Source: Zygnema cylindricum | Lineage: Eukaryota > Streptophyta > Zygnematophyceae > Zygnematales > Zygnemataceae | DNA length: 64,000 bases | Direction of reading: 5' to 3' | Assembly: GCA_037447655.1 (NCBI GenBank) | Contig: JBBHKE010000294.1 | Location: forward strand, 107,474 to 171,473 | Part shown: positions 23,011 to 34,400 of the stretch, in pieces | Layout of the letters: every line of letters begins with the position of its first letter | How positions within the stretch are numbered: position 1 is the first letter of the stretch | Program-made: the position numbers and the translations under genes | Notes under the pieces: model-generated | Told to the model about the DNA's origin: nothing | The model's database searches: none | What the model saw: only the letters and a program-made list of their open reading frames with translations

Positions 23011-25650
23011 TTATTATTTTGAATTGGGATAGATTTTGTAACCAATTTCCCTTCTGGTAGTCTTTAAAAAATAGTCTTTTAGACCCCTCTCTCATAAGTT
23101 TTGCCCTAGTTTTGCTCTTTTTTTTCACTTTCTTTAACTCCTCAACTACTTAATCAAAAACTAATTCTCCTTATATTGAGAATTGTATGCTTTGTATGTC
23201 AGTTGTATGCTTGTAAAGTGTGTGTTTTACTTTATTTTGTGAGCTTTGAAGGGCCAAAAGTTTAATTGATTAATTTGATTTTAAGACAATCAGATAATGA
23301 TCATGTGAAAGGACAATATTTAATTATGTGTTTAAACGTTTGTTTCAGGTCGTTTATACATTACTGGAAGAAGTTAACAATAATGGACAAAAAGGGGAAA
23401 AAATCAACATCTTTTCCATTGCAAGTGGACATCTGTAAGTGAATGTAAAATTTTTAATTGAAGTTTTTTCGCCGAAGTTTATTACCTTAATGAAGTTCAT
23501 TTTGTAATGAACGTCAAATATATTTGCACTTGATTGAATTCCAAAGAAGTCTTAGAGGGAAAGTGGAAGGAATTGATGTGAACAATATAAATATAAACAA
23601 TATATTTAAACCAAAATTGGAGGTAAGATCAAGTTTTTACCATATGTTAACTGGGCAAGTTTTGATAGGTTTTCCTCACTCTACTTCATATTTCAGACGC
23701 GTTACTTTCAAGGGCGTGTAAGTTTTATCTTTTAAAGGTCAAAACTACATATAAATTGTTAGTTTATTGTTCTTTCAAGGTGAATCTACTAAATTCATGT
23801 AAAAGTCGCCTGGTTAGTGAATTATAATTTCATTATTGTATTACTTATATCATGCACACTATTATTGGTGATTAATGTAGTGTGAGTTTGTGAGAGCCTT
23901 AAATAATTAGAGGTCCATGTATGATTTTCTCTTTTGTGAGCATACTTTATGTAAGTGTAGTTTGTACCTGTCTTTTACTTTTCCTTTAAGATTGTCATTG
24001 AAGAATGTACAGTCGCAACGAGTACGTGTTGTCCACATTTCACATTTTAATTTCAGACATACATTGAAGTAAAGAGATATTTGTGCTCGTTTTGTGTTTG
24101 AGTTGGCCGTCTAAGACTAAATGGAAAAGATCGAGCTTTTGGTTTTGTAGGGAGATTAACTAATTGTGGGAGAATGGGCTTTTCTTGAGAGGATTAAAGG
24201 CATTCACGGAAAAAGCGGAGGCAGGGGAAATTGATGTAGGAGTTTCCAGTAAGCTTACAGCAATGGATGAGATAATATAGAAAATGAAGGTGATAGACGA
24301 GTTGAGTTAGAAGAGTGCCTAGAGGAGGAGAGAGTCAATTAAGTGTTACAGTTTTCATTTAGTGATTTAGATGAATTGTGAGGATTGCTTGGCTATTCAA
24401 AGAAAGAGGTTGTTGACATTGTTAAAATATCATCTTTGATAGATATATTTCTTTTTTCTTTAATTATCTTCCATGTGATTTACCTCTTCATAGTGTGGCT
24501 ATTCATAAATTGTTTTAACGACAAGATTCTCTTGCTCTAATTATTAGAGGATGTTTCTTTAGTAATCACACAGCCAAAATCCCACAGCAGACAACCATTA
24601 CAACAGCTTGCACCATGACAGGTACTCTTGTCAATTGGAATTACTCTTTCTGCAACAGAACTGATTCTCTTCCGAACATAAATCCAAATGAGTGATGAAA
24701 TGATAAAAGAACATATATGAATGCAGAAAAGATTCAGCAACCATCATCCGTGCAAATTATCATGACATACAAGTGAATGAAAAGCCATTTATTAACAATG
24801 CCAACTTCAGACGCCCAGCATTTCTCAATGCATTTCATGCAACAATCAGCATTTGCAAAGTTCAAGTTCCACAATGGAAATCAACCAGAAAACCCTTCTC
24901 AAAATGACTCGCAACAGTAGCAAGAAAAAGACAACTAACAGAATAATATGATAAGAACATAACCATCTTTACAAGTCACTGCCGTAAATCATCACATCCT
25001 CACCCAAGACAAACACAGACCTTGGCCAAAATTGTTGTAATGGAACAATGGTGAGTGTTTCTACACAATATTGTCCACCCTATGTATCATAATAAAGGAC
25101 TAAAGCTGTGCATTCTCCCTTTCCAACATAATAGACTAGACTTCTTACTTAAACCACTCATCTTCTGAAGCGCATAAAATTACCCGTCAGACAGGCGGTG
25201 ACAGCTTTAGTCAAAATAATATCCTCCATTTGTATCCTCCACTTAAAATTGGATTTTAACCTAGCTTATCCTTGTGAGCATTCTGCTCCCCATCTGCTAT
25301 CACCCTCCTCATATTGAGTAGTAAAGTCAAGGAATAACCAACAAGTACGGTCCAAATATAAATCCCCTTCATGTAATCGTTGAATGTTGTTGTCATCACA
25401 TTTTAGAGATGCTGGTCATAAAGCTTTTGTTCCGTCTGACACTTCATGGGAAATGGAATTAACTGTAATGGAAAAACCTCCTTGTTGCAATCTTATTCAA
25501 AATAACTTGGTTCACATAGGCCTATAAGTGGCTTAGTGAACCACAGACGAGTACAAAAGACCTATTCTTTAGAATACATTGCAACCCAGAGCACAAAGTA
25601 CAGACAAACCGTACCAAAGTCCTCCAGACCACCTATACTTTATAACCACC
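23011..25650. other. Long AT-rich spacer, no clear gene
   Basis: Short exon-like open pieces occur at 23350-23437 and 23535-23622, each next to a plausible GT or AG. They could be 3' exons of the SUN-like gene, but their translations show no known domain. The rest up to the stop codon of the RETICULATA-related gene at 25651 shows nothing recognisable. Confidence 0.4.
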
Positions 25651-28600
25651 TCATTGTGCCATACTCACTTTCCTATTCACTTTACGACGTGACCGTTTGC
25701 TTCCATTTCTGCTAGGGCTTTGATTTGTTGAAGGACTCGTCTCCTTCTCCTTCTTACCGTCTTTGTTTCTAAAGGGGAGATCATCCAGAGATGGAAGTGA
25801 GAATGATTTTGGAATTGTGAAAGATGGTAGGCTAAACCCTCGACCTCCGACAACCCCTGATAACGATGGGCGTCTATATGCTTGTTTTTCCGCGTCAGTT
25901 TGAGTTGCAGTGTCACTATCCACTCCAAGCCATGCCAACCTAGAGGGTTCACCCAAACAAACATTCAAAGTCCTGCAATGTTCCCCTCCATCCCAGATTC
26001 TCTGTTAGCTTCTCTGTGAACTTCTCTGTTAACTTCTCATTTAGCTTCAGTATTTAACTTCTACTGTTAACTTCTGTAATAACTTCTGTATTAACTTCTA
26101 TGTTGATTTCCAGAGAGATCCTTGTTCCAGAAAAATATTCCAGGAAGTTCATACAGACCAGCCCTAACCCTAACTGCAAAAAAATATCAGACACCAAAGC
26201 ATAGCAACCCTGTAAAAGATGTCTTCCTGAGCTGGTTTAGTACATCAACAAATCACATGAGACGGGATATGACGTGACCACAACAAGAGACTCAATATAC
26301 TGAACTATTGTATTTGTAAATATTGATTAGACGAGTGCCCTTCATCAGATTACCTGAAAGAAAGTTGAATGATCCTCAACAAAAGAGTCTAAAGTCTTAC
26401 TCATCCACATGGCTGTATATCACCCATGACTTCCTCATACTCTATTAGTAAGCAACAAGGGCTAACAATGGACAGAAAAAGACATGAAAGTTACCTTAAA
26501 GCAGTTGTGCCAAAAATTGCCAACGAAAGATAATTCAAATTCTGAAACATTGCGCGATCAGCTCCATATAAAAGCTGATATCGTAAATTGCTTGATAGCC
26601 CCATGAAGGCCCCAAACGCCAAAGCACTCGTCGAAATGGAAGGCACAGCTACAGATGGACTATACTCCGGGTTACTGTACCAATACCCCAACACATTCCA
26701 AAATAGTCAGAGACAAAATAATTAGGCAACAAATTCACTACTCGTGGCAGATAAGAATCTGCAGACATAAAACATAATGTACTCAGACAAAAGTAGAAAA
26801 TCTTAAGGTTTTCAGCTCATCTGTGTTGTTCTTATGCTATCGTAACAAGAACAGAATAAGGCGTTTCAGCATAGGTCAAACAAAAAGGAAAAAAAGACAA
26901 CTAACCTCTTTTTCTTAATTCCAACAAGTGCATTCGAGAGGCCGCCAAGCGCTCCGCCTGCAACTGTCCCAACAAGACTGAGCTCTGCTGCTTTATAAAA
27001 GAAGCTGCTTACTCGCTGAGCAAGTTTGTATTCAAAGTTAGGGTAACTTTTGTCAAAAACATGATTTGGCAACTTCTGTAACATCCGCTGCCAGTCATAT
27101 TTGCCGGTTGTTGTATAGGAGCGACTAGGTGAGATTGACCAAACAATGGCCAGATTGCAGACGGCCAAAGTAAGTACATTTGCAGCAGCAAGATCCCACT
27201 CATCCTTCAACCTGCAAAATGATGTCAAAGACCAAAACAATGTCAGAAATCACGCCTATTTCTCCTCCAGCCTTCTCCAACTACGAACTGCTATCCATCC
27301 AAATCAAATCAGCTGTCCTTGGCTAGAAGGGAAGAATTCACAAAAAGGAAATCAGTTCAAACGTAGTTTAAAGCTTATAGTGCAGCCAAGCTGCAGAAGC
27401 TGTCACAATTATATACCACAAAACTTCCCCTGAACTAATGTAATCCACGAAAATGATCGTTGATACCATCCCCTACACAGTTACCTAGCCTTTCCATGGT
27501 GGATCAATCTCACCCGACAAAGGACCGGTCAAAACAATCTGTGGGACAATACCACCAAAGCTTATCTGCCTTCACAATTATGGCAACAATGTATCTCTCA
27601 TCATCAAACGAAGATATTAAGGACCCAGTGAACTTCCTTGGTTCATTCACAAACCAAGATCATCTCAAAAGTGACAAGATGCATTATCAGAAACCGAAAT
27701 ATGAGGAATGACACCCTAAAAAAAGTAGGAACAAATATCACGTGCCATACTGCTCTAATCCCTTACTCTTTGACCAGAGAATTTTAAGAGGCTGAAAGGC
27801 AGAAGTATGCTTACCTTTCGCCTCTGTGCTTAACTTCCCACCAAACGCCACTCCCGATTGTAATAGCCTGTTCAGCGATTATTTTGTATAAAAAGGCAGG
27901 ATCTGCGATCATTCTGCACAACAAACCGCCATAACCCATGATGTGTCAACATCAAACAGATTCACTTGCGGGCAAAAATAAAATAAAAAAATCACCAACG
28001 AGTTAAGAAAAAACGTGTGAAACAAGATGCACTAACAAGAAGATTACAAAAAATAATTGAAAGACGTAATTTACCTCCAGCAAATACAGGTTTATTCACC
28101 TCTAGAAACAACGATGGCCTGTCCCCTTTACAACTACTAACGTCCTGTGGGATAACACTTATGCCATGACCTCGGAACCATAAATTAAACTGTAACAAGC
28201 AATCAATGCATGACAGCTAGGAAAGCTCCACATGCACAATTAAAAGCCTTCTTTCTACCTCAATTAGTTAAGGTATTTAGAAAACACGGTTCTCTGGTCG
28301 AAGTAAAGCAATATCCAGATAATATTATCATCTAAAACAATATCTACTAGGACATATAGGTCCAAATAACTCACCGGCCAATAAACGGCCTTGAAAGCTC
28401 CTGAGGCAGAAAACGAGAAACAAATCTAGCTAAAGTTGGCCTTGCATCAACGGACATGAAGCGAACAAGCTGCGCGGAACTAATCAATCCCTGCAAGAAA
28501 ACAATATGATTGCGACTAAAAAGGGTCAATATTTACATAACAGACTCAAAAAATGCAAACGAAACAAAAAGACACCCGGTCTCACCTGCTTGCAAGCACA

Positions 28601-30325
28601 GCATCACTATGTGACAAAAAACTCTCACACAATACCATAGCAAACTGCCTCCAAAATGCATCCAAAAACCCTGACTTCTAAAAAGTTCACAAGTCTTTGC
28701 CTAAAGAGCATCCCTACCATTTCCATAGCCCGGCGCAGACCAGCAGGCAAGTCACTCATCGTTTTAAACCATTCTTGTAGAACTGCCTCCACAGTCTCAC
28801 GATCAAAAAGCTGCAGAACAAGGGTCCAAAGAGTTAACAAAAAAAAAATTGGCTAAGGTCAAGCTCCTAGTATTACAAAACAAAGTACTGCATGCAACAA
28901 CAATAAGAACATAATATATCACCAGCCCCGGCCCCGGCCCTAGTTTCTCCAATGATCCAAAGAAGGGTGAACCACCTCATGTAGTTCCTTTAAACCCCTT
29001 CATGCAACACTGCAATTATCCAATAGCAAACCCTGTTCGATCTTACCTCAAGGATTCCAACTTTCCTCAAAATGCCGTTTTCATCATCACCCTCATCGTC
29101 AGCATCACCTCCCATATAGTCATCATCATCACCACCATCATCTCCACCATCTCCGCCTCCATGGTGTATTCTGTTGTTGTTTCCTCTTCCACCACCTCCC
29201 ATTTCAATCTAAATCACAAAAAAAGAAAACCAAATAGGGTTAACAAACGAGTGTTAGCAAATATCCATAAGAAAAGATGAAAACGATCATCTAAGGCAAA
29301 CATGTCATTGGAACAGCCAGAAAACTGTTGCCCTTCACAATTTGCAGTCGCACAGCGTTTTCACCACACATTACTGTACAAAAAAACCTCAAACCTTTTA
29401 ACCGCTTTAAAATTTCTGTATTAAATAGCTTTACACCATGTGAATTAGATAGCTTTACAGTTTCCTTAACAGCTTTGCTGTTACTATATTGCATAGCTCT
29501 ACGGTTACAATATTGAATAACCTTTGAACTTTATGTATTAAACAGCTTTACATTCACTGTATTAAATAGCTTGAGTAGCTTTACACTTTCTGTACTAAAC
29601 AGCTTTGCACCTTCTGTAGTGGATATCTAAACAATGTTAAAGACTGTCATACCTTCCTGTACTAAGCAGCCTTACACAACCCGCTTTAAATAGCCACACA
29701 CCTTCTGTAATAAACAGATTTACACTGTCTCTATTAGATAGCTTACCACTTTCTGTTAAAGTTCTTTACGTTTTCTGTGTTGAAGGGCAATGCACAGCTT
29801 CGCTACTAAAAACACCAGCTTCCATCCTTGACTAGCATAACAGCGAACAGTGCCAAAACGAACAGAGAATAGTCAAACCTGTGGGCTCGTTTTCACAGAA
29901 GCCGATGACAAATCAAGCTTCGATTTTTCTAAAGTCGCTCCTCCTCCATACGCACCGAATCCTTTCTTCATAAAAGGCACCATCATTGTACCACTAGGAA
30001 CAGAAGGAAAATCTGAAGTATCCTCTCGTTCCCTCTCATCTGCAACTCCTGCACCGCCCAAAGATGCATTCCAGCAACTTCCTCCTGTCTCCCATCCTTT
30101 TCCTCCATTAACCCTACAGCTGCCATGGCTACTTCCGTTCCACAGCTTCTGATTCCCACCCTGTAAAGATTGTTCTAGTTTTAATCCTTCATACTTCCGA
30201 AAATGACCTGGCGGAGCCACTTGAAGGCTTCTAGTCAACGCCTCTGATGTTTTCTCCTCCTTAAAACCCTTCACATTATTTCCTACCAAAGAAGGGACAA
30301 GCACTTGAGCCGATACAACGGCCAT
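25651..30325 (-). CDS. RER: RETICULATA-related protein (DUF3411), plastid
   Basis: There are eight exons: 29879-30325, 29047-29208, 28676-28810, 28375-28490, 27815-27913, 26906-27211, 26495-26674 and 25651-25972. All are GT-AG and in phase, giving 588 residues. The start is the first ATG of the open frame (MAVVSAQVLVPSLVG), and the Ser/Lys-rich N-terminus suits a plastid transit peptide. A Gly/Asp-rich stretch (~155-185) is typical of the family, followed by the conserved core (AQLVRFMSVDARPTLARFVS, MIADPAFLYKIIAEQA, DEWDLAAANVLTLAVCNLAI, FFYKAAELSLVG, LRYQLLYGADRA). Two or three membrane segments lie at ~320-460. In plants this family sits in the plastid envelope and affects leaf mesophyll development and metabolite supply. 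The exact transport role is unknown. The C-terminal ~100 residues are Ser/Lys-rich and less conserved. Confidence 0.92.
25985..26115. repeat. Short tandem repeat in the last intron of the RER gene
   Basis: Repeated AACTTCT(C/G)TGTTAACTTCTNN words with a period of about 13-14 bp lie in the intron at 25973-26494. They are degenerate and have no coding role. Confidence 0.6.
29385..29790. repeat. 24-bp tandem repeat in intron 1 of the RER gene
   Basis: About 14 degenerate copies of TAAATAGCTTTACACTTTCT(GTAT) fill most of the intron 29209-29878. Several consecutive units keep an exact 24-bp period, and a few are shortened or interrupted. Confidence 0.75.
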
Positions 30326-31458
30326 GGTGCAAGAAAAGGTAGAGAAGCTTTTGCAGAACGAAGCTGCAATGTAAAAAGGACTGTAGCAGGGAGCTCCTGT
30401 GCTTTCTATCGGATAATGTGAAAAGGTCAAATGACTTCGACGATAGTGTGGAGGCTACTCTTTGTAATGTGAACAGAAAAGCGAAACGCGATGGGATTGG
30501 GTACTCTTATGGATAGATGAGTATACTGCAGCGTGCTGACCGTTGGATGCGTACGACGGAGAACGGGCAACCACATCTTTGGGGCTACGCCGCAACGCGA
30601 GCGGGATGGACTGGGAAAGGCCTCCCACAACGACCACATGGCAATCAAAAGTTGAGGCCACGTCAAATGATATTTTACGGAAAAGTGCACGTTTTACCCT
30701 GGTTTGTCCATGTGGTTTCAGATCCAGTTTTTCTTCCACATCGTTTTGTTTTGAGAAGACACTAGAAGCTGCTTGTTGAGAGTTGTGACACGCTTCCCAT
30801 GCGAATCTAGCAACCGCACAACGACATGTAACGTTCAGTGTTTTTGCGAAAGTTATAATACAGTACGGTAAAATTTACCTTTTAGCCTTTTACTAAACGC
30901 GTGCTGTATAAGATATTCAACATTCTGTTTCACACATTAGCTAGTACTATATTTTTCTTGTCCAGACTGTGCTTTTCTAGCATCCTATCTATATGCTAAT
31001 TAGTAATTACCACGCATGATGCAGTCCCCGAAATTAAATAGTGATGACGATGACGATGTCGTTAGCATCGCGGGGAAATCCTGAATTGTCGTCGTCTCAA
31101 ATTTCTGTTTGTACTCAATCGTGAATATAAATATTTTCTACACCGTGAATTTAACAACTCTCTATGCATGTACGGGCAGTTGTATGGCGCGCGGCTGTAC
31201 ACAGATGTTCCGTACTATCCGTGGCAATTACAAAGATACAAAATGTCGAACACGCAAAGCTACAGAAGTTGTTTTGGACCTGGATCGCCACATGGCACGT
31301 TCTTTTCTCCCTCTTCTTCTCTCTTTTCCACTTGGGCAATTTGATTCCCTCCATTTGCTTCTCTAACAATCATCGATTTCTAAACCTACACTATATTGTT
31401 AATACCCCTTAACCTGGATTAATTCCGGCGTGACGTTTCAATTTCCGGCTTGTCTCTT
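30326..31458. promoter_or_regulatory. Shared 5' region between RER (minus) and DUF676 lipase (plus)
   Basis: About 1.13 kb separates the two divergent start codons. It contains CA-, CG- and CATG-rich stretches around 30530-30700 (for example GTACGACGGAGAACGGG) that are richer in CpG than the surrounding introns, as expected near transcription starts. No specific element can be assigned with confidence. Confidence 0.35.
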
Positions 31459-34400
31459 ATGAGCTTCAAACCTATTATCCTTTTCCTTCTTTTGTGCAGC
31501 TCCTTGCTGTCACAACTTCTCCCTTTTTGTTACAACTTCTTCCTTTTTTTCGCCCCCTCTCCTCTTTTCTTTCTGCTGCCTTGCTTATCTCTTGCTTATT
31601 TCTATTATCTTTTTCCTATAGATAATTCAGTTTTTTGTTTGTTTTTTATTTCCTTTAATCTAAAAACTACACTGGCAACTTACGTGAAATTTATTCTCCC
31701 TACTTTACATGGCGTCTCAGAAGACGCTTTGTTTCTCTCCGAAGTCCAAAAATTAGCTCGAACCACTTTGGCATGTGTGAACAGGTTCACTGTTTTGACT
31801 TTAGCCGGACATACAAATACTGCCAGTTATTCCCAACCTTTCCATGTCAAAAATTTCCATGTTAAAACTTGCCATTCTCATACCAACTTTTGTGGAGATT
31901 CATTTGCAGAACTCCTCCCGCGTCCTCATTTGCCTTTTTTGTACCCTTGCATTTCCAAAGAAACTTCAAAACATTTGAAATGTGAATCCAAAAGCTCAAC
32001 TTTAGTTGAAACTATACTTCCTAACCCTATATGTTTTGGTACCGCTTGTGATAGAGTAATTTGTAACAGCTTATTGCTGATCCTGGATCCTTTTTCAAAC
32101 GGTATTTTTAAGGATCAGTGTATGGTTTTCAGTCAGTATTCAGTGGAATACGTCGCAGTTTTTTTGGCGGTTGTAGCGGCTACAAGTGTTGCTCTTTACT
32201 ATTGTGTGTTTCAATTTGATACGAGGAGTCTGGCAAAGGGAAGGAGAAGCTTGGGCTGGTGCTGTGTATGTCACCCGAAGGAGATTGAAAATGAGAAGAA
32301 AGAAGAAGAAGAAGAAAAGGTAGGAGGAGAGGAAGGAGAGGAAAAGGAGGATTCAAAAAAGCCTCATCATCTTGTTGTTCTTGTCAATGGCATCGGTGGA
32401 AGGTATGTTGTCTTATTCTCCCCTATGACTTCCTACCTTTCGAGGTCTTTGCCTTCCTGTCTTTTTCTTTATCGCTTTACTTTTCTTTTTCTTGCTTCTC
32501 CTTTTTCTTTGATTTTATTTAGGACGCTGATCGATGGAATGTTTGCATGTGAAATTTGTTTATACGTCACTATTACGCAACAAAGTTCTCAAAATATGCA
32601 AATTTGCTTTTTCTTAAATCGTTCACAGCCTTCCGTTTAAAATTGGTGGTTATTCGTCAACTCATTTTAATTTCAATCTGTGTATAATTAAATTGGTTTT
32701 TTTAGTTTTGCTCGGTTTTTTTTTTTTTGTTCAAAGCTCATTTTGACTTATTACTTGCCAGTTCTCTCGTCTGGATATGCATATGTACAATTTCTGTTAT
32801 CTTCTCATATGATTGGCTAATCATTATCGTACGTGAATTCACATTTTTGGTTACTTTTGGAGTTTTTGTAGTTTTTTGGACCCATGGTTTCACATACTCT
32901 ACTCTTTGTCGGATTTTTGCCTAAAATTTGAACTGGTGACGTTGTAGACACATCGTAAATTTTTGGTTCAACACTTCGACAATTTAGCATTTATTGATAA
33001 ACTCCTTTTTCTCTATTGTCTACCAACATGTTTTTTATTTTTATTCTTGCTCTGAAGGTGGTTGTTTTCATGGCTTTTGTGGCTTGAGGTGTGTGATAAA
33101 TTGTTCTTTATTCTGTAATGTCCTTCAATTCAATGACTTTAACTGTTTAATTAATTATGTTTTGCTATTTTTTTTCATATTTACGGTGTTTGGTGGTGTG
33201 GGAAATGACAGTCCTGCAAATTGGAAGTACATGGAGGACCAAATCAATGCAAGAAAAAATGAAAAGTTTAAGGTGTACGGTATGTTTTGGGCTTGATTTT
33301 CAATTATATTGGGCTGGACCTTCAAGTGTTTTTGGTTTTGGTATTATAGAATAATCAAAGAGATCTCGATTCCTATACAAGATTTAGCCCTTTTTGCAAC
33401 TTATGGAAAAGTTTGTTTTTTTTGGTTTGTTTTGCCATTGGAGTTAATTACTCTAATTCGAGTGCCTCTTTTTTTTGACCCGAAATCGTGAATTAGTGTC
33501 GATAACACTAAATCCAATTAGCCATGTTACAATACATGATTAAGTGAAGTTAATGTTAGTAATTTGTTAACACTAATAATTCACTGACTCTAATAGTGAT
33601 GGGCGGAGTACTTAATGGTTATACTCCAATATTACAAGTGAAAGAGCTCGCTGTTCTATCCTATCTATTCTAGACGAGCACAATATAAGTGTTTGACATA
33701 TTAGTATAGGGATTTAGCGGGCTAATGTGATAGTAATAGAAACAGAACACAATAAACGGTTCTAACTGTTGCCGTTATGTTCTGAGGTGGGGGCTCAGTG
33801 AGTTCTTGCAACTCATTTATGAAGACACTGGATGGTCTCGACGTGATGGGAACTCGTCTCGCTGAAGAGGTGAGCCATTCAGACCGTAAAGGGAAAGCTT
33901 GTGAGGGGGGGAGTGAGTGCTTCTATACTCGAAGCTTTTTTATGCTGGAAGTCAGATAGTTGTTTCGATAGATAGTTGGGCTTTGGAAAGGTTCAACTAG
34001 GAGTGCCCTTAAGTTCTGTTTAGACTGTGAAACTACACCGTGGGTTGCTATTATCGTTAATAACAATAATTCGGTCCTGTGCTTTTTTCTGCATCTGAAC
34101 ATAATATAGAGTTAATAATACCGACTAATTTTTTTTTATCGTCAATTGTGTAAGCGATTCAAATTGTATGATTAACACTAAAAGGATAACGATGGCTCAT
34201 AGTGTATTCATAATTGGCAGGCTTTTGAATCCAAACAGTTAACCAGCAATATTTTAAGGCTCAACTTCGTGGAACTTTTATCGCATTTTTGAGGAACTCT
34301 TTAACAGTAAAAATAAGTTTGGCCCGTCAGGCTCTTGCTATATATATCCAGGTGGATGGGCAGAAGGAAACACACATTTTATGTTGCTAATGCTTTCTTT

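Noticed and set aside
22706-23128. Pro/Ser-rich minus-strand frame and overlapping plus-strand frames
   Set aside because: These are low-complexity translations of a GGGA/GAGA microsatellite.
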